Positions 24,987 to 34,740 are shown, counted from the stretch's first letter. The stretch: 64,000 nucleotides of DNA from Leucobacter triazinivorans (GCF_004208635.1 NZ_CP035806.1:3162001-3226000); one strand, 5' to 3'. The notes: generated by a model from the letters alone, not told the origin. Numbers and translations: made by a program.

Positions 24987-25068
24987 GGCCGGATCCGCTC
25001 ACATAGCCGATCGCGGCGCCGAACGAAAGGCCTCGCAGGCCAGGGCGAAGCGTCACTAGGGTGGAGGC

Positions 25069-26091
25069 ATGGCGAGCGAGGAGACGACGGGCCCGGCCGG
25101 TGCGGTGCAGCGACTCATCGCGCGCGCACTCCAGCTGCGTCTCGTGCGCGCGTACCTGCGCTACTCCGAGCACCGCGGCGCGATGCTCGCCGACAGCATC
25201 ACCTACCGTGCGCTGTTCAGCCTCTTCGCCGCGGTGCTGCTCGGCTTCTCGCTCGCGGCGCTGTGGCTCGCCGGCAATCCGGAGGCCATGCGCGCGCTCA
25301 CCGACGCGCTCAGCACCGCCGTGCCGGGAATCACCGACGTCGTCGACCCGACGAAGATCGACGCGCCCGCCGGGTTCACCGTCGTGGGGACGATCTCGCT
25401 CCTGGGGCTCGTCGGAGCGGCGATCAGCGCGATCGGCAGCCTGCGCACCGCGCTGCGGGTGCTCGCCGACGAATTGCACGACGACGGCTTCTTCCTCTGG
25501 GTGGTGCTGCGCAATCTGCTGGTCGCCGCAGCGTTCGGCGGGCTGCTGGTGCTCGCCGCCGTGCTGAGCGTCGCGGGCTCGTTCGGCATCTCGGCCGTCG
25601 CGTCGTGGCTGGGGCTCGGTTCGATCGGGGGAGTCGCCGACGCGCTCACGCGCGGATTCGGCATCGTCGTCGTGTTCGTGATCGACGCACTGGCCCTGGC
25701 GCTCGTGTTCCGGCTGCTCTCCGGAGTCGCGGCGCCCGCCCGCGCCCTGTGGAGCGGTGCGATCCTCGGGGGTATCGGACTCACCGTGCTCCAGGAGCTC
25801 TCGGGGCTGTTCGTGCGGGGCGCGACCTCGAACCCGCTGCTGGCCACGTTTGCCGCGCTCATCGCCCTGCTGCTGTGGGTCAATCTCTCGGCGCAGGTGA
25901 TCCTGCTGGCGAGCAGCTACATCATCACGGCCACGGCGGAGGCGAAGGACCGGGTCCGTGAGCGCTACGGCGCCGAGACGCTCGCGCAGCACCGGCGCCG
26001 GCGCGCCGAGGACGTGCTGCACGCGGCGACGAGGGAGTTGCGGGCCGCGGAGGCTGCAGAGTCCGAGGAGCGCGACACGGCGCGGTCGTGA
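25069..26091 (+). CDS. YihY/virulence-factor BrkB family membrane protein
   Basis: A 340-residue integral membrane protein with six hydrophobic segments. N-terminal RAYLRYSEHRGAMLADSITYRALFSLF is the YihY signature, and the helix ending LLLWVNLSAQVILLASSYIIT is the conserved C-terminal segment. The name reflects early proposals (serum resistance, RNase BN) that do not define its function. The RBS GGTGGAGG precedes ATG 25069. Charged C-terminal cytoplasmic tail of about 55 residues. Confidence 0.9.
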   Translation: MASEETTGPAGAVQRLIARALQLRLVRAYLRYSEHRGAMLADSITYRALFSLFAAVLLGFSLAALWLAGNPEAMRALTDALSTAVPGITDVVDPTKIDAPAGFTVVGTISLLGLVGAAISAIGSLRTALRVLADELHDDGFFLWVVLRNLLVAAAFGGLLVLAAVLSVAGSFGISAVASWLGLGSIGGVADALTRGFGIVVVFVIDALALALVFRLLSGVAAPARALWSGAILGGIGLTVLQELSGLFVRGATSNPLLATFAALIALLLWVNLSAQVILLASSYIITATAEAKDRVRERYGAETLAQHRRRRAEDVLHAATRELRAAEAAESEERDTARS

Positions 26092-26274
26092 GGCGTTGCG
26101 AAATCGGTCGGGACTCGCCGATCGTCGCGAATGCCGTCGCGTACGCCGTCGCTCACACGGCCGCCCCCCACCGCCGCCACCCGGCCCCGGATCGGCCTCG
26201 GATCGTCCCCGATAGGCTGAGCGCGGGATCGGGCCCGGACGGGCCCCATGACTCGTGCACGTAAAGGAGTACAC

Positions 26275-27714
26275 ATGGCCGAGCAGGCGGAGCAGAGCGA
26301 TGGGACTGCGGCGCGCGAGGAGGCGCTCCGCACCGAGGTGGCGGGGCAGTTCGACCGCACGATGGACGACCTGGCGCGCCTCGTACGCATCCCCTCGGTG
26401 TCGTGGCCCGCATTCGATCCCGAGCACGTCACCGCGAGCGCCGAGGCGATCGCCGGGCTGCTGCGCGAGACGGGCATCTTCGACGTGGTCGACATTCGCC
26501 GCGCACCCGTCGCCGGCGCGGAGGGGAGTGACGACCCAGAACTCGGCCATCCCGCAGTAGTGGCCCGCCGCGAGCCCCGCAGCGGCCGCCCCACGGTGCT
26601 GCTCTACGCCCATCACGACGTGCAACCTCCCGGCAAGGACGCCGACTGGGATACGCCGCCCTTCGAGCCGACGCTGCGGGGCGGGCGCCTCTACGGGCGA
26701 GGCGCGGCCGACGACAAGGCCGGGGTGATGGCCCACCTCGGCGCGGTCCGGGCACTCGCCGCCACGGCGCAGGCCGAAGGCCGCGAACTCGACCTGGGCA
26801 TCGCGCTCTTCATCGAGGGCGAGGAGGAGTGGGCCTCGCAGTCCTTCGGCAACTTCCTGCGCGAGAACCGGGATCTGCTCGCCGCCGACGCGATCATCGT
26901 CGCCGACTCGGGCAACTGGGATGCGCAGACCCCGGCGCTCACGGTCGCGCTGCGCGGGGCCGTCGCCTTCAACCTGCGTGTCGACACGCTCGCCCATGCC
27001 TCGCACTCGGGCATGTTCGGCGGCGCGGTGCCCGACGCCATGCTCGCGACCGTGCGCCTGCTCGACACGCTCTGGGACGCCGACGGCGCGGTAGCGGTCG
27101 AGGGGCTGCGCTCCGTCGAGCTGCCGTCGCCCGAGTACGACGAGGATCGTCTGCGGCAGGAGGCCGGTCTGCTCGACGGTGTTAGCCCGATCGGTCGCGG
27201 CGAGATCCTCTCCCGCATCTGGGCGCAGCCCGCCATCTCGATCACCGGCATCGACGCCCCCGACGTCGCCAACGCCTCGAACACCCTGATCCCGAGCGCG
27301 CGCGTGCGGGTGAGCGCCCGGATCGCTCCCGGTCAGGAGCCGGAGGAGGCCTTCGACGCGATCAAGGCGCACCTGCTTGCCCGTGCGCCGTTCGGGGCCC
27401 GTCTGACGTTCGAGGACGAGGGGCTGGGCCAGGCGTTCCTGGTCGACACGAGCGGCTGGGCGGTCGCCGAGGTGCGTGCCGCGATGGCCGATGCCTGGGA
27501 GCGGGAACCCATCGATATGGGCGTCGGCGGCTCCATTCCGTTCATCGCCGAGCTCGTCGAGGAGTTCCCCGGAGCGCAGATCCTCGTCACGGGCGTCGAG
27601 GACCCTGACGGCCGCGCGCACAGCCCCAACGAGTCGCTGCACGTCGAGTCATTCCGCAAGTCGGTGCTCACGGAGGCGCTCTTCCTGTCGCGTCTCGACG
27701 GACGGGGGCAGTAG
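26275..27714 (+). CDS. M20-family metallo-dipeptidase
   Basis: A 479-residue M20 peptidase (PepV/CPG2-like dipeptidase branch). Zinc-binding motif YAHHDVQ (H at 113/114, D115), the catalytic/bridging segment GRGAADDKAG, and the general base region FIEGEEEW (E183-E185) are present; an internal dimerisation domain follows HASHSGMFGG. It hydrolyses dipeptides or related amides in the cytoplasm with two metal ions. ATG 26275 has AAAGGAG 5 bases upstream. Length is typical (450-480). Confidence 0.92.
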   Translation: MAEQAEQSDGTAAREEALRTEVAGQFDRTMDDLARLVRIPSVSWPAFDPEHVTASAEAIAGLLRETGIFDVVDIRRAPVAGAEGSDDPELGHPAVVARREPRSGRPTVLLYAHHDVQPPGKDADWDTPPFEPTLRGGRLYGRGAADDKAGVMAHLGAVRALAATAQAEGRELDLGIALFIEGEEEWASQSFGNFLRENRDLLAADAIIVADSGNWDAQTPALTVALRGAVAFNLRVDTLAHASHSGMFGGAVPDAMLATVRLLDTLWDADGAVAVEGLRSVELPSPEYDEDRLRQEAGLLDGVSPIGRGEILSRIWAQPAISITGIDAPDVANASNTLIPSARVRVSARIAPGQEPEEAFDAIKAHLLARAPFGARLTFEDEGLGQAFLVDTSGWAVAEVRAAMADAWEREPIDMGVGGSIPFIAELVEEFPGAQILVTGVEDPDGRAHSPNESLHVESFRKSVLTEALFLSRLDGRGQ

Positions 27715-27757
27715 GGCGAGGCACAGCGGTGGCTTACCCTTACGGGCGCCGCCGAGC

Positions 27758-28177
27758 TCAGTGCTTGTGGGGCGGCTCCGGCTGCGCGCCGCCGCCGCCC
27801 GTCTGCGCCTGCAGCAGGTCCCGGATCTCCGTGAGCAGTTCCTGCTCGGTCGGCACGGGCGGCTCACCGCTCTCGGGCGCGGGCTTGCGCAGACGGTTCA
27901 TCGGCATGACGAAGACGAAGTAGACGACTGCGGCGACGATTACGAAGTTGATGATCGCTCCGATCACCGCCCCCAGCGCGATCGTGCCGCCTCCCGGAAG
28001 GCTGATCTGCAGCGCTCCGTCGAGCGAGTCGGCTCGGAACACCATGCCGATGATCGGGTTGATGAGCGAATCGACGACCCGCTCGACCACCGAGTTGAAT
28101 GCGGCACCGATGACCACGGCGACCGCAAGATCGACGACGTTTCCGCGGAGCAGGAACTCCTTGAACCCCTTGAACAT
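27758..28177 (-). CDS. mscL: Large-conductance mechanosensitive channel
   Basis: A 139-residue MscL. The N-terminal amphipathic helix MFKGFKEFLLRGNVVDLAV, TM1 with the pore constriction (AVAVVIGAAFNSVV), the periplasmic loop and TM2 (IINFVIVAAVVYFVFV) are all recognisable. A cytoplasmic C-terminal helix ends in a proline/histidine tail. The homopentamer opens under membrane tension to release solutes on osmotic downshock. ATG 28177 with AGGGAG 5 bases upstream; GTG 28183 is a less likely start. Convergent with the M20 gene. Confidence 0.95.
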   Translation of the reverse strand: MFKGFKEFLLRGNVVDLAVAVVIGAAFNSVVERVVDSLINPIIGMVFRADSLDGALQISLPGGGTIALGAVIGAIINFVIVAAVVYFVFVMPMNRLRKPAPESGEPPVPTEQELLTEIRDLLQAQTGGGGAQPEPPHKH

Positions 28178-28250
28178 GTGCACTCCCTCTATACACTTCT
28201 TCCTGGCGGCGCCGACGAGCGACTGCAGGTGGTTCGGACGGTCGAACAGC

Positions 28251-29129
28251 CTACAGACAAGCCAGCCCGTCGGCCATCGCGGCCTCGAAGTAGTCGTTCA
28301 TCAACGCTTCGATATCGCCGTTCTCATCGGCGAGCGGGTTCTGCACATACGCGTAGAAGCGCTGGTAGACGCTCTGATTGGGGCTCTCGATCTCGGCGAG
28401 CTTGCGGAACGCCTCGAGCGCCTGCGCGTCCGCCGTGCCGTCAGAAGCGCCGTAGTCGCTGAGCTCCGTGAACACGGCGCAGAATTCGGCTGAGCGCTCG
28501 TCCCCGCCCGCCGAGTCCGAGCCGTCGAGGAACTCGTCGGGCAGCGCCGTGCCGTCTTCTGCGAACTGGTCCCCGGTTCCGGGAAGCGAGTCGAGCTCTT
28601 CGAGCTGGCGCTCCAGCTGCTCGATGCTGGAGTCGCTGAGATCCGATGCGTACTTCACCGCCGCACCGGCGACGGCGATGCCCACGATGACGGCGAGAAT
28701 CGTGCCCGCGAGTGCGACGTAGCCGATGATCGTGCCGGCGAGCGCGAAGCCCCGGCCGCGTTCACCCCTCCTCTTGATCTGGCTGAGGGCGATGTGGCCG
28801 CAGATGATGCCCACCAGGCTCACGAAGAACGAGCCGATGAACGAAACGAGCGCCAGCGCGTTGAGGGGCGCCTGCGGGGCGCCGACGGGCTGGGGATATG
28901 CGTTCGGCGGGCCCGCGACGGGCGGCTGGGGCGGTGCGCCGCCCACCGGGGGCGCCGCCGCGAAGCCGGGCTGCTGGCCGGGCTGGGGCGCTGGGGGCAC
29001 CGCTGCTGCGTGGGGCGCGTGCGGTTGCGCCTGCGCGGGCTGCGTCGGCTGCGCGGGCTGCGTCGACGGGAGGGGGGTCGTCGGCTGCTCGGGCGTCTCG
29101 CTGTTGCCGGGGTTGGTCGGATCGGACAT
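28251..29129 (-). CDS. DUF4190-domain proline-rich membrane protein
   Basis: A 292-residue protein. The first 95 residues are a proline/glutamine/alanine-rich cytoplasmic tail. Residues about 98-170 hold two hydrophobic helices with the DUF4190 pattern (LVSFIGSFFVSLVGIICGHIALSQIKRRGERGRGFALAG). The remaining about 120 residues are an acidic external domain with two cysteines (FCAVF and the penultimate Cys) that may pair. Function unknown; proline-rich DUF4190 proteins are common in actinobacteria. ATG 29129 has AGGAG 7 bases upstream. Confidence 0.85.
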   Translation of the reverse strand: MSDPTNPGNSETPEQPTTPLPSTQPAQPTQPAQAQPHAPHAAAVPPAPQPGQQPGFAAAPPVGGAPPQPPVAGPPNAYPQPVGAPQAPLNALALVSFIGSFFVSLVGIICGHIALSQIKRRGERGRGFALAGTIIGYVALAGTILAVIVGIAVAGAAVKYASDLSDSSIEQLERQLEELDSLPGTGDQFAEDGTALPDEFLDGSDSAGGDERSAEFCAVFTELSDYGASDGTADAQALEAFRKLAEIESPNQSVYQRFYAYVQNPLADENGDIEALMNDYFEAAMADGLACL

Positions 29130-29297
29130 GGCCGGTGCTCCTCGCTGCTTCCTATCGGCGTCCCGGGCAGGCACCCGCTGGGGCGCTGCGTCCGGGCGCT
29201 GCTCCACGCGCGACTCATGAATGACCCCCGCGCTGACATCCTATGGGAATCTCGGGATTCAGCGGGGAGAACGCTCGGGTGGCGGTAGCGTAGGGGT

Positions 29298-30824
29298 ATG
29301 GAGTTCATCGGCGCGATGCCCGCGGTAGACCTCACGTATTCCGACGTCTTCCTGGTGCCACGGCACTCGGACGTGGGCAGCCGGCTCGGCGTCGATCTCG
29401 CGCCGACCGACCATACGCCCGCGACGCTGCCGCTCGTCGCGGCCAATATGAACTCGGTCACCGGGCCGCGCCTGGCCGCGGTCCTCGCGCGCAGAGGCGG
29501 TCTTGCGGTGCTGCCGCAGGATCTCTCCGCCGACGCGGCCGCACGCGCCATCCGTTGGATCAAGGCTCAGCCGACCGCCGTCGACACACCGATCGTGCTG
29601 CCGACGGACGCGACCGCTGACGACGGCCTGCGGCTGATCCCCCGCGCCGACGGGCAGGTGATCGTGGTCGTCGACGGGGGACAGGGCGGCTCAGCACCCG
29701 CGGAAGCGGACGAGCCGATCCTCGCCTCCGCGATCAGAGGTGTGCTCTCCGCGACCCGCCTCGCCTCGGTGCCGCCCGATGCGCGGCTGGGCGACCTCGT
29801 GCACGGACCGGCTCCGGTGCTCGGCGCGGGCGAGGTCGAGGATCCCCGCGCGGCGTTCGACACCGTTGCCGCGCTCACCGGCGCGGCGATGACCGGCCAG
29901 GGGGCGGGGGTCGCTCACGGGGTGGAGGCCGTCTGCGTCGTATCGGAAGGGGTGCTCGTCGGCACGCTCTCAGCGCGTTCGGCGCTGCGACGCTCCATCT
30001 ACCGGCCGGCGGTCGATGGCGACGGCCGGTTGGCTGTGGCGGCGGCGGTCGGCATCACCGGCGACGCCGTCGCGCGGGCGCGCGAGCTCGCGGCCGCCGG
30101 CGCCGATGTGCTGGTGGTCGACACCGCGCACGGCCACCAGGCGGGCATGCTGCGTACCCTGCGCGCGATCTCGGCGCTGCGCCTCGGACTGCCGATCGTC
30201 GCCGGCAACATCGTGACCGCCGACGGTGCGGGGGATCTCGTCGCCGCGGGGGCGTCGATCCTCAAGGTGGGCGTCGGGCCGGGCGCGATGTGCACGACGC
30301 GCATGATGACGGCGGTCGGACGGCCGCAGTTCTCGGCGGTGCTCGAGACGGCGCAGGCGGCGCGCGAGCTCGGCGCGCACGTGTGGGCGGATGGCGGCGT
30401 GCGCTATCCGCGCGATGTGGCGCTCGCGCTCGCGGCGGGCGCTGCGTCGGTGATGATCGGCTCGTGGTTCGCGGGCACCGCGGAGTCTCCCGGCGAGCTG
30501 CGCACCGACGAGCAGGGGCGGCAGTTCAAGGAGTCGTGGGGGATGGCGTCGACCAAGGCGGTGCAGGGCCGCTTCGGGGAGCTCGACGCCTACGAGCGGG
30601 CGCGCAAGGAGCTCTTCGCCGAGGGGATCTCCTCCTCGAAGATCTACCTCGACCCGCAGCGGCCGGGCGTGGAGGACCTGATCGACATGATCACCTCGGG
30701 CGTGCGCTCGTCGTTCACCTACGCCGGCGCCCAGAACCTGCGGGAGTTCCACGTGCGCGCCCGCGTCGGGCTGCAGTCGGCGGCCGGATACGAGGAGGGC
30801 AAGGCGCTGCCGGTCTCCTGGTAG
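29298..30824 (+). CDS. guaB1: GuaB1-type IMP dehydrogenase-related protein (probable GMP reductase)
   Basis: A 508-residue (beta/alpha)8 barrel protein with a central CBS-like insertion (about 95-235). The active-site loop reads GPGAMCTTRMMTAVGRPQ with Cys332; standard IMPDHs have S-I/T-C-I/T-T-R. The C-terminus EEGKALPVSW is the GuaB1 hallmark. Actinobacterial GuaB1 proteins, once called IMPDH paralogues, have been reported to act as GMP reductases, converting GMP to IMP with NADPH in purine salvage. The ATG at 29298 lies 7-8 bases after GTAGCGTAGGGGT. Confidence 0.88.
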   Translation: MEFIGAMPAVDLTYSDVFLVPRHSDVGSRLGVDLAPTDHTPATLPLVAANMNSVTGPRLAAVLARRGGLAVLPQDLSADAAARAIRWIKAQPTAVDTPIVLPTDATADDGLRLIPRADGQVIVVVDGGQGGSAPAEADEPILASAIRGVLSATRLASVPPDARLGDLVHGPAPVLGAGEVEDPRAAFDTVAALTGAAMTGQGAGVAHGVEAVCVVSEGVLVGTLSARSALRRSIYRPAVDGDGRLAVAAAVGITGDAVARARELAAAGADVLVVDTAHGHQAGMLRTLRAISALRLGLPIVAGNIVTADGAGDLVAAGASILKVGVGPGAMCTTRMMTAVGRPQFSAVLETAQAARELGAHVWADGGVRYPRDVALALAAGAASVMIGSWFAGTAESPGELRTDEQGRQFKESWGMASTKAVQGRFGELDAYERARKELFAEGISSSKIYLDPQRPGVEDLIDMITSGVRSSFTYAGAQNLREFHVRARVGLQSAAGYEEGKALPVSW

Positions 30825-30940
30825 TCCCGCGCCGTGTCGGCCCGTGCCCCGGCCGCACCGCCGGGGCGGGGCCGTGCGCGGATGGGCGGCGCGACAACGC
30901 CGAATAGAATGGTCGGGTTGGCCTCGACGAAGGAGCATCG

Positions 30941-32371
30941 GTGAAGTACATCTCGACCCGCGGCGGCATGGAGCCGGCACCCTACAGCGAGATCCTCCTG
31001 GAGGGGCTCGCCACCGACGGCGGGCTGGTGGTGCCCGAGGCGGTACCGCGGGTGTCGGCGCAGCAGCTCGAGTCCTGGCGCACGCTCGCCTATCCCGAGC
31101 TCGCGGCCGAGGTGCTCGCTCTCTTCGCCACGGACATCCCGCGTGATGAGCTCGCCGCCATGTGCCGTGCCGCCTACAGCGCTGAGAACTTCGTGGCCGA
31201 GGAGGTCGTCCCGATCACGGCGCTCGAGCCCGGGATCTCGCTCGTCGGCCTCTCGGAGGGCCCGACCCTCGCGTTCAAGGACATGGCGATGCAGTTCCTC
31301 GGCCAGTCGCTCGAGTACGTGCTGGCCCGCAGCGACCGCGCGCTCAACGTCATCGGCGCCACGTCGGGCGACACGGGATCTGCCGCCGAGTACGCCCTGC
31401 GCGGCAAAGACGGCATTGCGGTGTTCATGCTCTCGCCGCAGGGGCGCATGAGCGACTTCCAGCGCGCTCAGATGTACTCGCTCCTCGACGACAACATCCA
31501 CAACATCGCGGTCGAGGGCGTCTTCGACGACTGCCAGAACCTCATGAAGGCGCTGTTCGAGGATCTCGAGTTCAAGCGCGCCCACCATCTCGGCGCGGTG
31601 AACTCGGTCAACCTCGGCCGCGTCAGCGCGCAGTCCGTCTACTACTTCTGGGCGTGGCTGCGCGCCACCGACGCTCTGCCGGAGTCGGAGCGCGCCGGCT
31701 TCGAGGTCTCCTTCACCGTGCCCTCGGGCAACTTCGGCAACATCCTGTCCGGCTACACCGCGAAGACGATGGGCGTGCCGATCCGCCGCCTGGTGCTCGC
31801 GGCCAACGAGAACAACGTGCTCGACGAGTTCTTCCGCACCGGCGTCTACGCGCCGCGCAGTGCGGCCGACACGCACGCGACGTCGAGCCCGTCCATGGAC
31901 ATCTCCAAGGCCTCCAACCTCGAGCGCTTCGTGTTCGAGGTGCTGGGCCGGGATCCCGAGCGGCTCGCGGCGGCCTGGACCGAGCTCGCGCAGACGGGTC
32001 GGATCGACCTGTCCTCCGAGCAGCCGCGATTCGAGTCGGAGTTCGGGTTCCTGAGCGGGGCGAGCACGCACGCGGACCGCGTGGCCACGATCCGCTCGGT
32101 CTTCGAGCGCAGCGGCGTCGTCATCGATCCGCACACGGCGGACGGCGTGAAGGTGGCGCGGGAGCACGTCGAGCCCGGAGTGCCGATGCTCGTGCTCGAG
32201 ACCGCGAAGCCCGCGAAGTTTCCCGAGATCGTGTTCGAGGCGACGGGCGAGCGCATCGGCATCCCCGAGCACCTCGCGGGCCTCCTCGAGCGGCCGCAGC
32301 GGGTCACCGAGATGGCCGACGACGAGGCGGAGCTGCGCGCGTTCATCGCGGCTCGCGCGGTGCAGCGCTAA
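30941..32371 (+). CDS. thrC: Threonine synthase
   Basis: A 476-residue PLP enzyme converting O-phosphohomoserine to threonine. The PLP lysine is K113 in LAFKDMAMQ; the serine/glycine phosphate-binding loop ATSGDTGSAAEYA and the PSGNFGNI segment follow. Length and N-terminus (STRGG...YSEILLEGLATDGGL) match the long ThrC form of class II. GTG 30941 has AAGGAG 5 bases upstream. Standalone here; no hom or thrB gene is within the window. Confidence 0.95.
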   Translation: MKYISTRGGMEPAPYSEILLEGLATDGGLVVPEAVPRVSAQQLESWRTLAYPELAAEVLALFATDIPRDELAAMCRAAYSAENFVAEEVVPITALEPGISLVGLSEGPTLAFKDMAMQFLGQSLEYVLARSDRALNVIGATSGDTGSAAEYALRGKDGIAVFMLSPQGRMSDFQRAQMYSLLDDNIHNIAVEGVFDDCQNLMKALFEDLEFKRAHHLGAVNSVNLGRVSAQSVYYFWAWLRATDALPESERAGFEVSFTVPSGNFGNILSGYTAKTMGVPIRRLVLAANENNVLDEFFRTGVYAPRSAADTHATSSPSMDISKASNLERFVFEVLGRDPERLAAAWTELAQTGRIDLSSEQPRFESEFGFLSGASTHADRVATIRSVFERSGVVIDPHTADGVKVAREHVEPGVPMLVLETAKPAKFPEIVFEATGERIGIPEHLAGLLERPQRVTEMADDEAELRAFIAARAVQR

Positions 32372-32478
32372 GCATCGGCGCCGTCCGCGTCGGCGGCCCG
32401 ATCACCGACCGGCCGTCCCGGATCCGCGAGACGGCCGCCAGTGCTCCTAGTCTGGATGACGACGTACGGAGGTTCGAG

Positions 32479-33675
32479 ATGTTCGGATGGTGGGGGAGGC
32501 GCGGGATCGAAGACCGCGTCGCACGGCTCGAGGCGCGCGCGACGTCGAACCCGAGAGCCGTCGCGGAGATGACACGGGCGAAACGCGTCTGGGGGGACGG
32601 GTTCGGCCTGCTCGCCACCCGCTCGCTCCAGATCATCATCGTGCTCGTGCTGACGGCCGGTGTGGTGATCGGCATGCGCACGCTGTCGACCGTGGTGATC
32701 CCGATCCTGCTCGCCCTCATCTTCGCGAGCACGTTCTCGCCGGTCATGGCCTGGATGCGTGCGCACCGGGTGCCGGCCGCCCTCGCCACGGTGCTCGTGC
32801 TGCTCGCGATCGTGCTGCTGCTGACGGGGATCGGCTGGCTGATCGTGTGGGCGGTCAGGGATCAGTGGGACGACCTCTCGACCCAGGCGCAGGAGGGGTT
32901 CACCCAGGTGATCGACTGGGCCCACACGCTGCCGTTCCTCCCCGAGGACGCGCAGCTGCAGGAGTGGTGGGATCAGAGCGTGGCGTTCCTCACGGACTTC
33001 GTCACCAGCTCCCAGTTCGGCTCCGGGGCACTCGCGGGAGTGGGGGCCGTGACGAGCTTCGTCACCGGCCTCATTCTCATGATCGTCGTGCTGTTCTTCT
33101 TCCTGAAGGACGGGCCGCGCATCTGGCGCTTCCTGCTGCGTCCCTTCGAGGGTGAACCGCTCGCGCGCGCCGAGCGCGCCGGGGAGAAGACGGTGGCGAC
33201 ACTGGGGTCGTACGTCCGCGGCACCGCGGCCGTCGCATCGGTCGATGCGATCGGCATCGGGGTCGGCCTGGTCATCCTGCAGGTGCCGCTCGCGCTCCCG
33301 CTCGCGGTGCTGGTGTTCGTGCTCTCGTTCATCCCGCTCGTGGGGGCGACGCTCGCCGGCATCCTCGCAGCGCTCGTGGCGCTCGTGGCAAACGGGCCGC
33401 TGAGCGCCGTGCTCGTGGTCGGCGTCGTGGTGCTGGTGAACCAGCTCGAGGGCAACTTCCTGCAGCCCGTGCTCATGGGTCGCGCGCTGAAGCTGCACCC
33501 GCTCGTGATCCTGCTGGCGTTGACGATCGGCACCGTGCTGAGCGGCATTCTGGGGGCCGTGCTCGCGGTCCCCATCGCCGCCGTCGCATGGGGCATCATC
33601 CAGGTCTGGGACGGTCCCGGGCTCCCGGCGCGCGCGTTCCGCCCCAAACCGGGGGAGACCGAGGCCGACGCCTGA
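32479..33675 (+). CDS. AI-2E family transporter (TqsA/YdiK type permease)
   Basis: A 398-residue membrane protein with about seven to eight hydrophobic helices in the AI-2E transporter pattern. Early paired helices end in IPILLALIFASTFSPV, a loop domain lies at about 130-190, and the C-terminal core reads GTVLSGILGAVLAVPIAAV with PLVGATLAGILA. Members export quorum signals, Na+/H+ or remain uncharacterised; the substrate here is unknown. ATG 32479 follows ACGGAGG by 6 bases. Confidence 0.88.
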   Translation: MFGWWGRRGIEDRVARLEARATSNPRAVAEMTRAKRVWGDGFGLLATRSLQIIIVLVLTAGVVIGMRTLSTVVIPILLALIFASTFSPVMAWMRAHRVPAALATVLVLLAIVLLLTGIGWLIVWAVRDQWDDLSTQAQEGFTQVIDWAHTLPFLPEDAQLQEWWDQSVAFLTDFVTSSQFGSGALAGVGAVTSFVTGLILMIVVLFFFLKDGPRIWRFLLRPFEGEPLARAERAGEKTVATLGSYVRGTAAVASVDAIGIGVGLVILQVPLALPLAVLVFVLSFIPLVGATLAGILAALVALVANGPLSAVLVVGVVVLVNQLEGNFLQPVLMGRALKLHPLVILLALTIGTVLSGILGAVLAVPIAAVAWGIIQVWDGPGLPARAFRPKPGETEADA

Positions 33676-33787
33676 GGTCCGGAATGGGACGTTCGAGCGG
33701 CCCCGGGGTCGTGGCTGCGCTACGCTGAGTGCAATCGTGCGGGGCGGCCGACTGCGCCGTCCCCGAGTCCGTCGTGAGGAGCGAATC

Positions 33788-34198
33788 GTGCGTCTGCTGT
33801 TCCAGATCATCTCCCAGGTGGTGCTCGCCGCGATCGGGCTCGTCATCGTGCACTTCGCGCTTCCCGGCTTCGAGCTGCACCTCGGCGGCTTCCTCACCGC
33901 GCTCGGCGTCTTCACGATCGCCCACGCGGTGCTCGGCCCATTCGTGCTCAATCTCGCGCAGCGCTACGCGGCCCCGCTCGCCGGCGGCGTCGGCCTCGTG
34001 GCGACGCTGCTCGCGCTGTGGATCGCGTCGCTGTTCCAGGGAGGCATCGAGATTCACGGCGTCGAGACCTGGGTGCTCGCCCCCATCATCGTGTGGGTGA
34101 TCACCGCGCTGGGCGGCTGGCTCTTCATGGCGTTCATCATCGACAAGTGGCTGAAGCGCCGTGCCGCGCAGAAGGCGATGCGACAGGCGAAGCCCTGA
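33788..34198 (+). CDS. YvlD/phage-holin-superfamily-IV-like membrane protein
   Basis: A 136-residue protein with four hydrophobic helices. The layout resembles the 'mycobacterial 4TMS phage holin' or YvlD class, but there is no phage gene nearby, so it is a chromosomal membrane protein of unknown role. GTG 33788 has AGGAG 6 bases upstream. The C-terminus is basic (WLKRRAAQKAMRQAKP). Confidence 0.8.
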   Translation: MRLLFQIISQVVLAAIGLVIVHFALPGFELHLGGFLTALGVFTIAHAVLGPFVLNLAQRYAAPLAGGVGLVATLLALWIASLFQGGIEIHGVETWVLAPIIVWVITALGGWLFMAFIIDKWLKRRAAQKAMRQAKP

Positions 34199-34227
34199 GC
34201 CCGGCTCGGCAGGGGCAGAGGGCGCGC

Positions 34228-34541
34228 TCGATGAGCGCCGGAGAGAGCTGCGGGCGCACGTGGCCGCCCTGATCGATCCTCCGGCGCTGTGCCCCGATCT
34301 CACGATTCGGGATCTCCTCGCGCTCGTCGAGGCCGCGTGGGGCGGGGTGCGCGCCGCAGATGCGCCGAGATGGGCCGGCATGGGTGCTGCCGCGCTCCAG
34401 TGCCTCGGCCTCGCGCCCCTCGCCGAGCGCTTCCCGCACGAGCTGTCGAGCGGGAAGCGGCTGCTGGTGGCGCTCGCGGTGACGCTCGCCCGCCACTGCT
34501 CCCGGCGTCCCCGGCAGGTCTCGCGGCGGTCCCGGAGGTGA
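34228..34541 (+). pseudogene. ABC transporter ATPase fragment
   Basis: The plus-strand frame encodes AHVAALIDPPALCPDLTIRD, an AAWGG helix, LGLAPLAERFPHELSSGKRL and then LVALAVTLAR, which is the helical domain and signature (LSSGxR, here with K for the usual Q) of an ABC ATPase. Walker A upstream and Walker B downstream are missing: the 5' side is lost and the frame ends in an arginine-rich tail. It is therefore a gene relic between a complete membrane-protein gene and tRNA-Glu. No RBS or plausible start is present. Confidence 0.7.
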
Positions 34542-34740
34542 TGCTTCCGGTCGCGGGAGGGCGGGCGGCTCCGCCGACGCGGGGGGAGATGATCCGGAGC
34601 TCGCCGTGCCTCTTCCAGCGCCGAATCATGCGGGACACACCCGGGATGATCGACCCGATTTTGCGTGATGCGCGCTCGTGTGCCAAGATATATGAGTTGC
34701 CACGGCAGCGAGGTGAGAATCTCGAGGCCTGGAAGCGTCC

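Noticed and set aside
24889..27642. A 917-codon open frame on the minus strand
   Set aside because: It lies opposite the well-supported yihY and M20 genes, with arginine/histidine/aspartate-rich composition and no domain; a product of high GC.
33788..34198. Prophage holin
   Set aside because: The holin-like family name is only a fold class; no lysin, capsid or integrase gene is nearby.
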